34,414 nucleotides of DNA from Sedimenticola sp. (lineage in GTDB: Bacteria > Pseudomonadota > Gammaproteobacteria > Chromatiales > Chromatiaceae). Every line of letters starts with the position of its first letter. Position 1 is the stretch's first letter. The position numbers were made by a program, and so were the translations under genes. The notes below the pieces were generated by a model that had not been told where the DNA came from, made no database searches, and saw only the letters and a program-made list of their open reading frames with translations. Of this stretch, positions 27,208 through 34,414 are shown piece after piece. The stretch is taken from NCBI GenBank assembly GCA_027083925.1, contig JALWMK010000159.1:1-34414 (forward strand). The letters are read 5' to 3'.

Positions 27208-27999
27208 TTGAGCTCAGAAACCATCCCTTTTTATCTTCCCCAGGGAAACGAATCAGAATTGTTTGATCAAGCCTGGAACAATCAATTACCCGTAATGATC
27301 AAGGGGCCAACAGGCTGTGGTAAAACCCGCTTTATCGAGCACATGGCCGCCCGCCTTAAGCGCCCCTTGTATACTGTTTCCTGCCATGATGACCTGACAG
27401 CCGCCGATCTGGTAGGCCGTCACCTGATTGGTGATCAGGGCACATTCTGGGTGGACGGGCCTCTCACCCGCGCCGTCAGGGAAGGCGCCATCTGTTACCT
27501 GGATGAAGTCGTGGAAGCCCGCAAGGACACCACTGTAGTCATTCATCCATTGACAGATGACCGGCGCATCCTGCCTATCGAGCGCACCGGGGAGACGCTC
27601 AAAGCCCCAAAGGAATTCATGCTGGTAGTCTCCTACAACCCAGGCTATCAAAACATTCTCAAAGGGATGAAACCCTCCACCCGACAACGCTTTGTCGGCA
27701 TGACCTTTGACTTCCCTGCCCCGGAGCTGGAACAGGAAATCATCCAGCGTGAAACCGGCATCGACGAGAAAACCGCCCAGGCACTGGTGAAACTGGCGGC
27801 GGCACTGCGGGTGCTAAAAGACCATGACCTGGAAGAAGCCGCCTCCACTCGCCTGCTTATTTATGCAGCCCGGCTGATAAAAAGCGGCATGGATGCCAGT
27901 GAATCCTGTCTTGCCGCCATGGCAGAACCACTTACCGATGACCTGGAAACCCGCAGCGCACTGATGGAAGTAATCAACATCAGCCTGCCCCGAAGCTAG
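27208..27999 (+). CDS. norQ: NorQ-type MoxR-family AAA+ ATPase
   Basis: A 263-aa AAA+ ATPase of the CbbQ/NirQ/NorQ group. Walker A is GPTGCGKT (33-40), Walker B ICYLDE (95-100), and the SYNPGYQ sensor segment lies near residue 145. NorQ works with the vWA protein NorD, encoded next, and the pair is needed to load the non-haem iron (FeB) into NorB in species where it has been studied. The start is TTG at 27208: AGGAG stands 9 nt before it and no ATG or GTG is better placed, so a weak start may hold NorQ at a low level. The 57-bp gap to norD contains no terminator. Confidence 0.93.
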   Translation: MSSETIPFYLPQGNESELFDQAWNNQLPVMIKGPTGCGKTRFIEHMAARLKRPLYTVSCHDDLTAADLVGRHLIGDQGTFWVDGPLTRAVREGAICYLDEVVEARKDTTVVIHPLTDDRRILPIERTGETLKAPKEFMLVVSYNPGYQNILKGMKPSTRQRFVGMTFDFPAPELEQEIIQRETGIDEKTAQALVKLAAALRVLKDHDLEEAASTRLLIYAARLIKSGMDASESCLAAMAEPLTDDLETRSALMEVINISLPRS

Positions 28000-28055
28000 T
28001 GCACTGGCCACTGGATTGTGAAAACACACTACTCGCGGAATAATGGGAAGAGGCA

Positions 28056-29930
28056 ATGACCAAGACGGTTTCTGAACTCCTTGAGCTGGTGGAAATGGAA
28101 GAGCATGTCGGAAATTGGTGGCACACTTTCATTACCAAACACAGCGAGCAGCACTTCCCCGAAGCTGGCGTATGTCTGAGTGAGATTCAACACCTCCTCG
28201 GCATCTGGTTCCGTGCCTTGGGGGGCGATGGTGGCCTGGAAATCACCGGGGCTGACGCCACACTCATCAGCTCCCGCCGTACCATACTGCAGCGCGTAGC
28301 AGGCACCAACAATAAAACCGAGCTGGCATGGCGGGATGAAAACGCCCTGCGCCTGCCCCCGCAAATCGATTGTTTCCCGGACAGCAAGCTGAACCGCGAC
28401 CTCTATCTGTGGCTGGGCGCACTCGCCGCCATGGAAGCCGATACACACGAAGAAGCCTGGTTTGCGCACAATCAAAAGCTCACCCTGGCGGCCTTGCAAC
28501 AATACCCGGGCTTGGGGGAGAAATACCTGCAGCTGGTGGAAGCACACCTGGAGCAACGCACCACCAGGAGATGGCCTGCCGACGAGATTGCCCAGGAACA
28601 AGCCATCCGCCGGGCATTGGTTGAACCGGGCAGTATGGACCGGCTCCCCCCGGCCAGGCGCATGCCGCTACCGGTTCCCCTGTGGCTGCATCCCAACCCC
28701 CCTCAGACAGCCAGCATGCCGGGCAGCGAACTGCCGGAGAATAGCCGCACCAACAATGCCAGGGAACTCGAAGAAGTCCAGCGCAAGCAAACCGAACAGG
28801 CTCAGGCCGAGGATGAAGAACGGGGCTTGATTACCGTGCGCATGGAAAACATCTTTTCCTGGGCAGAACATGTCAACGTAGATCGCAGCACGGAGGATGA
28901 AGAAAACGAGGAAAGGGCGGATGAAGTGGCGCGGGATCTGGACAAGGTCAGCATCTCCCGCAACGGCAAGGCGCCGAAGACCAAGATAAAGTTTGACCTG
29001 GATCTACCTTCCGAATCGGAAGATGATGAAATTATCAGCGACGACATGATGCTTCCCGAATGGGATTGGAAAAAGCGCCAGCTGATTCCCGATCACTGCC
29101 GCATCATCGAGCTGGTCGCAAAAGATGCCCCTGCCCTGCCGCTGCCGGATCGTCTGCACAAGACCGCCAGCAAGCTGCGCAGCCAGTTCCAGGCCCTGGC
29201 ACCTGCGCGAGTCTGGCACCGCTCCCGCCCGGATGGCGACGAGGTAGATCTGGATGCCTACCTGCGTTACCGCACAGACCGGGCCAGCGGCTGCAGCGTG
29301 GCTGCTGACAATCTGTACCGGCAAATGGATGCTGGCGCCCGCGATCTTGCCTGCCTGCTCCTTGCAGATCTATCCCTGTCCACAGACACCTGGGTGAATA
29401 ATCACGCAAGGGTGCTGGACGTGATCCAGGACAGCCTGTACTTGTTCGCCGAAAGCCTGGCCGCCACCGGCGATGCATTCGGCATCTACGGCTTCACCTC
29501 GCGCAAGCGCGACCCCATTCGCATCCACGCCATCAAGGCTTTCAACGAAAGCTACAACAGCCATATTCGCGGTCGTATCGAAGCCCTCAAGCCCGGTTAC
29601 TACACCCGCCTGGGCGCGGGTATACGCTATTCCGCAGAAGTGTTGAAGCAACAGGGTGCAGGACGCAGACTGCTGCTCATTCTTACCGATGGAAAGCCCA
29701 ATGACCTCGATCAGTACGAAGGACGCTACGGCATCGAGGACACCCGCCACGCCATCCAGACCGTGCGAAACCTGGGATTCCACCCCTTTTGTGTGACTAT
29801 CGACAAACAGGGCAACGATTACCTGCCCCATCTGTTTGGCAACAGCGGCTATGTGGTAATCCACAACCCTACAGAGCTGCCAGGACAACTGCCTCTGTTG
29901 TATGCTCGGCTGACGGCACAAAAGCATTGA
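28056..29930 (+). CDS. norD: NorD-type von Willebrand factor A domain protein
   Basis: A 624-aa cytoplasmic protein: an N-terminal helical region of about 180 residues, a long charged and probably flexible middle (about 225-345, rich in Glu/Asp/Lys), and a C-terminal vWA domain from about residue 430. The metal-ion-dependent adhesion site is intact: DLSLS (about 438-442), the later Thr in the RLGAGIRYS region, and the LTDGKPND segment. It acts with NorQ in activation of nitric oxide reductase. AAGAGG precedes the ATG by about 7 nt. Last gene of the nor cluster, converging on hrpB. Confidence 0.95.
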   Translation: MTKTVSELLELVEMEEHVGNWWHTFITKHSEQHFPEAGVCLSEIQHLLGIWFRALGGDGGLEITGADATLISSRRTILQRVAGTNNKTELAWRDENALRLPPQIDCFPDSKLNRDLYLWLGALAAMEADTHEEAWFAHNQKLTLAALQQYPGLGEKYLQLVEAHLEQRTTRRWPADEIAQEQAIRRALVEPGSMDRLPPARRMPLPVPLWLHPNPPQTASMPGSELPENSRTNNARELEEVQRKQTEQAQAEDEERGLITVRMENIFSWAEHVNVDRSTEDEENEERADEVARDLDKVSISRNGKAPKTKIKFDLDLPSESEDDEIISDDMMLPEWDWKKRQLIPDHCRIIELVAKDAPALPLPDRLHKTASKLRSQFQALAPARVWHRSRPDGDEVDLDAYLRYRTDRASGCSVAADNLYRQMDAGARDLACLLLADLSLSTDTWVNNHARVLDVIQDSLYLFAESLAATGDAFGIYGFTSRKRDPIRIHAIKAFNESYNSHIRGRIEALKPGYYTRLGAGIRYSAEVLKQQGAGRRLLLILTDGKPNDLDQYEGRYGIEDTRHAIQTVRNLGFHPFCVTIDKQGNDYLPHLFGNSGYVVIHNPTELPGQLPLLYARLTAQKH

Positions 29931-29938
29931 ATGGCTGG

Positions 29939-29962
29939 CACCTGAATCCGAGGGTTCAGGTG
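29939..29962. terminator. Hairpin between converging norD and hrpB
   Basis: CACCTGAATC (29939-29948) pairs with GGTTCAGGTG (29953-29962), 10 bp with one T-G pair, around the loop CGAG. It lies 9 bp after the norD stop in the 73-bp convergent gap. Neither strand has a following T tract. It is probably a 3'-end hairpin or a factor-dependent bidirectional terminator. Confidence 0.45.
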
Positions 29963-30003
29963 GCAAACAAGCCTGCATTCCTGGCATGGAAGATGAATGC
30001 TAG

Positions 30004-32484
30004 TCATAACTGGCGTTTCAGCCTTATCGGCCGGGCATTGGCTGGATCATCCGGCCAGTGATGTTTGGGGTAGCGGCCGCGCATTTCCTTTTTTACCTGT
30101 TCCCAGGCGTCACTCCAGAAGGCCGCCAGATCCGTGGTGACCTGAAGGGGCCTGCCGGCGGGGGACAGCAAGTGCAGCACCAGGGGCTGCCTGCAATGAA
30201 ACACAGCTGGTGTCTGCGCCACACCAAACATGAGCTGCAAGGGCACGGCCAGTACCGGAGGCGAAAGCCGGTAGTCGATGGCGGCAGTGCTGCCGTCACC
30301 CAGCTTCCAGCGCCCTGGCAACAGCTCATCCAGGCGCTGCCTTTGCTCCCAGGTCAGCAGCCCCTGCAACACCGATTGCAGGTCGATCCGGTGCAGCTCC
30401 TTCAGGGAACGCAGGCCTGCAGCCCAGGGCAGCAACCAGATATCGAGATGCTCCCTCAGCCATGTCTCTCCCACATCCGGCCAGTCACCCTGGGTATCGA
30501 GCTGGTGGACAAGGCGTAAGCGCGCCTGAAGCTGACGGGCCTCTACAGACCAGTTCAGGCAGCAATCCAGGCCCAGTTCCGACACCGCCTGCAGCAGCCG
30601 TGCGGTTACGGCCTGATCATCACCAGGGGGAGCTTCCTGTGCAGACAATACAATGGCACCCAGGGCGGTAACTGCCCGTACGCGCACCCGCGCTGCTTCC
30701 TCATCCCAGACCAGCTTCACCTCCTCCTGCACATGGGCATGGTGCGCTGCCATCAGCTCCTGCTCATCCAGGCACAAGGCCAGCCAGATGCGCCCTTCCC
30801 GGCTGCCGGCATCCATCTGGGCAATGGCCAGATACTCTGCCACAGCCAGCCCGTCATCCCTGGGCAGCACGGCGCCCTTACCCGAAGCCATCAGGTAGCG
30901 GCCATCCGCTCCTGGCCGCTTTTTGGCGATACGCTCGGGAAAGGCCAGGGACAACAGCGCGGCAGGCGACAACTCGTCTTTTACTACCGGCAGCCCTTTG
31001 CATTGACGTTGCAGCCGCTCACTCAGGCGCAGAATCTGCCGGCAGGCACGGGGGTCAACCCCGGCCCTGAGCTTCCCACCCCGCCGCAGGGTCTTTAGCG
31101 CCAGCAAGCGCAGATCCAAATCCACAGGTCGCGGCGTTTCCTCCTGGTAGCGCCAGGGGTCACGCTCAGAAAGAAGGGCAGCCAAATCTGCTGCCAGCAC
31201 AGTACCGCCACCACACACCAGCAAATGTGCCAACCGGGGATGCAGCCCCAAATGCGCCAGCCGCCGCCCGTGAGCGGTTATGCCACCGTTGGTATCCAGA
31301 GCATCCAGTTGCCGCAACAGAGACACCGCCTGATTCCAGGCCGCAGCCGGAGGCATGTCCAGCCAGACCAGCCCGGCAGGATCATTCACCCCCCACAGCG
31401 CCAGCTCCAGCACCAGGGGCGCGAGATCGAGCTGCAGTATCTCTGCTGGCCACTGGGCAGGCCGACCGAGAAATTCCTGTTCGGTAAAGGCTCGGTAGCA
31501 AACACCCGGCCCAAGACGGCCGGCACGACCAGTGCGCTGGGTGGCGGACGCTTGGGCAATGGGCAGTAGCTTCAGGCGGCTCAGACCACTATCGGGATCA
31601 AATACGGGTTTGCGGCTGAGACCGCTGTCCACCACTGTGCTGATACCCTCGATGGTCAGACTGGTTTCCGCCACATCTGTAGCCAGCACCACACGGCGGG
31701 GATGATCAGGCTTGGGCCGCAGCACCCGGCTCTGGGTTGCAGCATCCATTTCCCCGTGGAATTGCAGTATCTCCATTTCCGACCCAGATCCCGACAGGCT
31801 CTCCTGCAGCCTGGCCATTTCTCCCTTGCCTGGCAGAAACACCAACACATCGCCCGGCCGCTCTTTGATGGCGCGATGAACCAGCCGTGCAGTGGCAGGC
31901 AGAATATCCTGGCCGGCGGAACGAGGCAGATGTTCAATCATCACGGGATGCAGGCCACCATGGGAAATGATGGCTTCCCCACCAATATGCTCAGCAACCG
32001 CCTGCTCATCCAGGGTGGCGGACATCACCAGCAGACGCAGATCCTCCCGCAAGGAAGCACAGACATCCAGGCACAGCGCCAGACCCAGATCCGCCTGTAA
32101 AGAGCGTTCGTGAAACTCATCGAAAATCACCAGCCCAATGCCGGACAGTTCGGGATCATGCTGCAAGCGCCGTACCAGCAGGCCTTCCGTCAGCACTTCG
32201 ATGCGTGTATTTGGGTTGATTCGCCTTTCCATGCGCACTTGATAGCCCACGGTCTGCCCCACTTCTTCGTGCAGCAGATCCGACATGAAAGCCGCCGCCA
32301 TGCGTGCCGCCGGGCGGCGGGGTTCGAGCATGATGATTTTCTTTCCACCCAACCAGGACTCTTCCAGCAAGGCAAGAGGTACCCTGGTGGTCTTGCCCGA
32401 ACCCGGCGGGGAAGACAGTACCACATGCCCCCGGGACAGGGCATTACACAGTTGCGGCAAGACTTCTTCTACGGGCAGGGACAT
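30004..32484 (-). CDS. hrpB: ATP-dependent helicase HrpB
   Basis: DExH-box helicase of 826 aa, the standard HrpB length. Walker A is PPGSGKTT (26-33), the DEFH box is at 122-125 (VIFDEFHERSLQADL), the motif III-like VMSATLD is near 155 and motif VI QRTGRAGR near 315. The helicase-associated domains and the HrpB-specific C-terminal region follow. It is a widely conserved bacterial protein of uncertain cellular role; RNA substrates are presumed. The ATG at 32484 is divergent from mltF, 65 bp away. Confidence 0.96.
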   Translation of the reverse strand: MSLPVEEVLPQLCNALSRGHVVLSSPPGSGKTTRVPLALLEESWLGGKKIIMLEPRRPAARMAAAFMSDLLHEEVGQTVGYQVRMERRINPNTRIEVLTEGLLVRRLQHDPELSGIGLVIFDEFHERSLQADLGLALCLDVCASLREDLRLLVMSATLDEQAVAEHIGGEAIISHGGLHPVMIEHLPRSAGQDILPATARLVHRAIKERPGDVLVFLPGKGEMARLQESLSGSGSEMEILQFHGEMDAATQSRVLRPKPDHPRRVVLATDVAETSLTIEGISTVVDSGLSRKPVFDPDSGLSRLKLLPIAQASATQRTGRAGRLGPGVCYRAFTEQEFLGRPAQWPAEILQLDLAPLVLELALWGVNDPAGLVWLDMPPAAAWNQAVSLLRQLDALDTNGGITAHGRRLAHLGLHPRLAHLLVCGGGTVLAADLAALLSERDPWRYQEETPRPVDLDLRLLALKTLRRGGKLRAGVDPRACRQILRLSERLQRQCKGLPVVKDELSPAALLSLAFPERIAKKRPGADGRYLMASGKGAVLPRDDGLAVAEYLAIAQMDAGSREGRIWLALCLDEQELMAAHHAHVQEEVKLVWDEEAARVRVRAVTALGAIVLSAQEAPPGDDQAVTARLLQAVSELGLDCCLNWSVEARQLQARLRLVHQLDTQGDWPDVGETWLREHLDIWLLPWAAGLRSLKELHRIDLQSVLQGLLTWEQRQRLDELLPGRWKLGDGSTAAIDYRLSPPVLAVPLQLMFGVAQTPAVFHCRQPLVLHLLSPAGRPLQVTTDLAAFWSDAWEQVKKEMRGRYPKHHWPDDPANARPIRLKRQL

Positions 32485-32549
32485 GGAAGCGCATCATAAC
32501 ATTGCAGCCTTGATCTGGGTCTATGAACACCAGCCGTGGAGTTGATAGA

Positions 32550-34007
32550 ATGCGTCACTTTCCGCAATCCATCTGCCACAAGCTATTGCGTAATCGTATC
32601 TACAGTCAGGCTGTGCCCACGCCCGGAACACCACTTCTGGCGGCTGTTTTTCTCGCCCTGCTGCTCGTTCAGGGTTGCGAACAGACGCCGCTGGTGGAAA
32701 GATTGCAGGAGAAAGGCGGGCTGCGCGTTGCAACAGTCACCGGCTCCCTGAGCTGCCATCTTGGAGAAAAAGGACCTGCGGGACTGGAATACGAGCTGGT
32801 AAGCAGCTTCGCCCGGGAGCTGAAACTCACACCCAGATTCAGCATCTATCCTACCCGCAAGGCGGCCATTGAAGCCCTGAAAACAGGCAAGGAGGACATG
32901 GCTGCAGGTTTCATCATTCCTGTTACCGATGAAGAGCAGGGGCACTATATTTCTACAGGCATAGTACAGACCTCTCCCGCCTTTGCGCATTTCATGGGCA
33001 ACAAGAGTTTTAACCCGGAAAACATGCCCGAAACCCCTGTCACCATTCCCGCTGGCGGCTATGCGGAAAAACTGCTGGGAAAGAAGCCTGTTTCCCTGCA
33101 GCCGCTGGACCGCACTGCAGAAGAAGCCGTGCTATCGCTGGTCGATCAGGGACGGCATCACTATACCCTGACCAGCACGGCGCAGCTCAAAGCCTATGCC
33201 AACCTGCTGCCCCGGCTTGTCCCGGGCAGCGCCCTGGAACAGCCTCTGCACGTCCGCTGGCTTTTCCCCCGCTTTTACGACAGTAGTTTGCGGGACCGGG
33301 CGGACGTATTCCTTCAGCAACAGGAGAAAAGCGGCCACTTGTCGCAGCTTCGTGACAAATACTTCGAGCACCTGCCAAAACGGGATTTTGTAACCCGCCG
33401 GGATTTTTGGAAACATGTACAGGATCGCCTGCCAAAATATCTGGAGCTATTCAAACAGGCGGGAGACGAAACCGGCATAGACTGGCGCCTGTTGGCGGCC
33501 ATCGGCTATCAGGAATCCCACTGGAACGCCAAGGCCGTCTCTCCCACAGGAGTGCGCGGCATCATGATGCTGACCCAGGCCACGGCAAAACAGCAGAAAA
33601 TCACCAACCGCCTGGATCCGGCACAGAGCATCATTGGCGGAGCCCGTCATTTGCTGTGGATGGAACAACGCATTCCATCCCGCATCCAGGGAAATGAGTT
33701 GCTGTGGTTCACCCTGGCGAGCTACAACATTGGTTATGGCCATCTGGAAGATGCGCGCATACTCACCCAGCGCCAGAAAGGCGATCCGGACAAATGGGAA
33801 GATGTAAAACAACGCCTGCCGCTGCTTGCCGAAAAGGAATATTACAAAACCCTCAAGCATGGCCGCGCCCGCGGCAACGAACCTGTAACCTATGTGGAAA
33901 ACATTCGCTACTTCTACAGCCTACTGGTGTACTGGGACAATCAGACCAATGGCAGGGACTGCACTACACCAGCCAACGACTATTTGCGCCTGGCCCTGAA
34001 GAACTGA
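32550..34007 (+). CDS. mltF: Membrane-bound lytic murein transglycosylase F
   Basis: Peptidoglycan-cleaving enzyme that forms 1,6-anhydromuramyl products; 485 aa. A hydrophobic export signal (about 28-42) ends in LLVQGC, a lipobox-like site at Cys43 with an unusual Gln. A periplasmic solute-binding-protein-like regulatory domain follows (about 55-280; GLRVATVTGS, YELVSSFARELKL). The SLT catalytic domain holds Glu322 in GYQESHWN and the GVRGIMMLTQATA motif. I chose the ATG at 32550 because GGAG lies exactly 8 nt before it; an in-frame ATG at 32523 has no such site. Its 3' end overlaps the convergent tadA gene by 28 bp. Confidence 0.94.
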   Translation: MRHFPQSICHKLLRNRIYSQAVPTPGTPLLAAVFLALLLVQGCEQTPLVERLQEKGGLRVATVTGSLSCHLGEKGPAGLEYELVSSFARELKLTPRFSIYPTRKAAIEALKTGKEDMAAGFIIPVTDEEQGHYISTGIVQTSPAFAHFMGNKSFNPENMPETPVTIPAGGYAEKLLGKKPVSLQPLDRTAEEAVLSLVDQGRHHYTLTSTAQLKAYANLLPRLVPGSALEQPLHVRWLFPRFYDSSLRDRADVFLQQQEKSGHLSQLRDKYFEHLPKRDFVTRRDFWKHVQDRLPKYLELFKQAGDETGIDWRLLAAIGYQESHWNAKAVSPTGVRGIMMLTQATAKQQKITNRLDPAQSIIGGARHLLWMEQRIPSRIQGNELLWFTLASYNIGYGHLEDARILTQRQKGDPDKWEDVKQRLPLLAEKEYYKTLKHGRARGNEPVTYVENIRYFYSLLVYWDNQTNGRDCTTPANDYLRLALKN

Positions 34008-34414
34008 CGCAGCAGGTCTGCGCTTTGCTCCGCCATCAATCCACCTGCCACCTCGGTGCGATGATTGAAACGGCAATCCGATGGCAACAGATCAAATACA
34101 CTGCCCGCCGCACCGCTGCGGGGATCGCAAGCGGCAAACACCACCCTGCCCACTCTGGCATGCACAATGGCGCCGACACACATGGGGCAGGGTTCGAGCG
34201 TGACATACAGGGAGGAACCCGGCAGACGGTAGTTTTTCTGGCGCTGGCCAGCATCACGCAGCGCCATGATTTCCGCATGGGCGCTGGGATCGTGCCGGCC
34301 TATGGGCTGATTCCAGCCTTCACCAATAACTTCATCTCCAAGCACCAGCACCGCACCGACAGGCACTTCTCCCCGGGTCTCGGCATATCTTGCCAACTCC
34401 AGAGCCCGTTGCAT
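33980..34414 (-). CDS. tadA: tRNA-specific adenosine deaminase TadA (5' end outside the window)
   Basis: Converts adenosine-34 to inosine in the tRNA-Arg(ACG) anticodon. The zinc site is complete: HAEIMALRDAG with His46 and catalytic Glu48, and EPCPMC with Cys76 and Cys79 (numbering from the visible ATG). VPVGAVLVL and NYRLPGSSLYVTLEP are typical. The ATG at the last base (34414) reads MQRALELA, but E. coli TadA has about ten residues before the matching MRHALTLA, so the true start is probably beyond the edge and this entry is partial. The stop at 33980 makes a 28-bp convergent overlap with mltF. Confidence 0.95.
   Translation of the reverse strand: MQRALELARYAETRGEVPVGAVLVLGDEVIGEGWNQPIGRHDPSAHAEIMALRDAGQRQKNYRLPGSSLYVTLEPCPMCVGAIVHARVGRVVFAACDPRSGAAGSVFDLLPSDCRFNHRTEVAGGLMAEQSADLLRQFFRARRK

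Noticed and set aside
32523-32549. Earlier ATG for mltF
   Set aside because: Only a weak GGG precedes it, while the ATG at 32550 has GGAG at the ideal distance and gives a normal signal sequence.

Overview
The window looks like chromosomal DNA of a gammaproteobacterium. The strongest evidence is gene order. The run pheA - serC - gyrA - mtnA - MTA/SAH deaminase - ubiG - mupP-like phosphatase - yciK (about 10.3 to 21.2 kb) is the order I recall for Pseudomonas aeruginosa PA3166-PA3173, here with an extra serA between serC and pheA. Together with the norCBEFQD cluster and a Dnr-type regulator, this suggests a facultatively denitrifying or NO-respiring gammaproteobacterium. I cannot name the genus from the sequence alone. 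No tRNA, rRNA, CRISPR array, insertion sequence or phage gene was seen.

Layout. (a) 0.2-1.5 kb: thpR and pncC on the minus strand, then a small cupin gene on the plus strand. (b) 1.6-10.3 kb: a compact chemotaxis operon, cheA - cheW - chemoreceptor - STAS protein - cheR - cheB - cheY - unrecognised 162-aa gene, preceded by a very good sigma-28 (FliA)-type promoter. It has no cheZ and no cheD. The last gene carries residues spaced like the CheC/CheX phosphatase signature and may supply the missing CheY-P phosphatase. The chemoreceptor combines an Aer-like PAS domain, a second PAS domain, HAMP segments, a C-terminal zinc-binding CZB domain and a C-terminal xWxxF tail of the CheR-tether type. 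(c) 10.3-13.7 kb: serC - serA - pheA on the minus strand, for serine and phenylalanine synthesis. (d) 13.8-17.6 kb: gyrA and mtnA on the minus strand. (e) 17.7-22.9 kb on the plus strand: MTA/SAH deaminase, ubiG, MupP/Gph-type phosphatase, yciK-type SDR, a small lipoprotein, a DUF2007 protein and cca. (f) 23.1-24.1 kb: a SHOCT lipoprotein, and a Dnr-type CRP/FNR regulator reading the other way. (g) 24.1-29.9 kb: norC, norB, norE, norF, norQ and norD, encoding nitric oxide reductase and its maturation factors, behind two FNR/Dnr-type boxes 22 bp apart. (h) 30.0-34.4 kb: hrpB (minus), mltF (plus) and the truncated tadA (minus).

How the genes work together. The chemotaxis genes form an almost complete signalling circuit: receptor, CheW, CheA, CheY, and adaptation by CheR and CheB. 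It is probably expressed with late flagellar genes. The regulator at 23.4 kb probably senses NO and switches on the divergent nor genes through the two boxes. NorC and NorB reduce NO to N2O; NorQ and NorD are the AAA+/vWA pair that inserts or activates the metal centre; NorE and NorF are small accessory membrane proteins. mtnA and the deaminase both belong to salvage of 5'-methylthioadenosine.

The intergenic regions hold several strong hairpins. The most notable are tandem hairpins between norB and norE, and a roughly 93-bp imperfect palindrome with 17-bp perfect arms between norF and norQ. The best candidates for something undescribed are the CheX-like gene at the end of the che operon, the unusual receptor architecture, and the norF/norQ palindrome.
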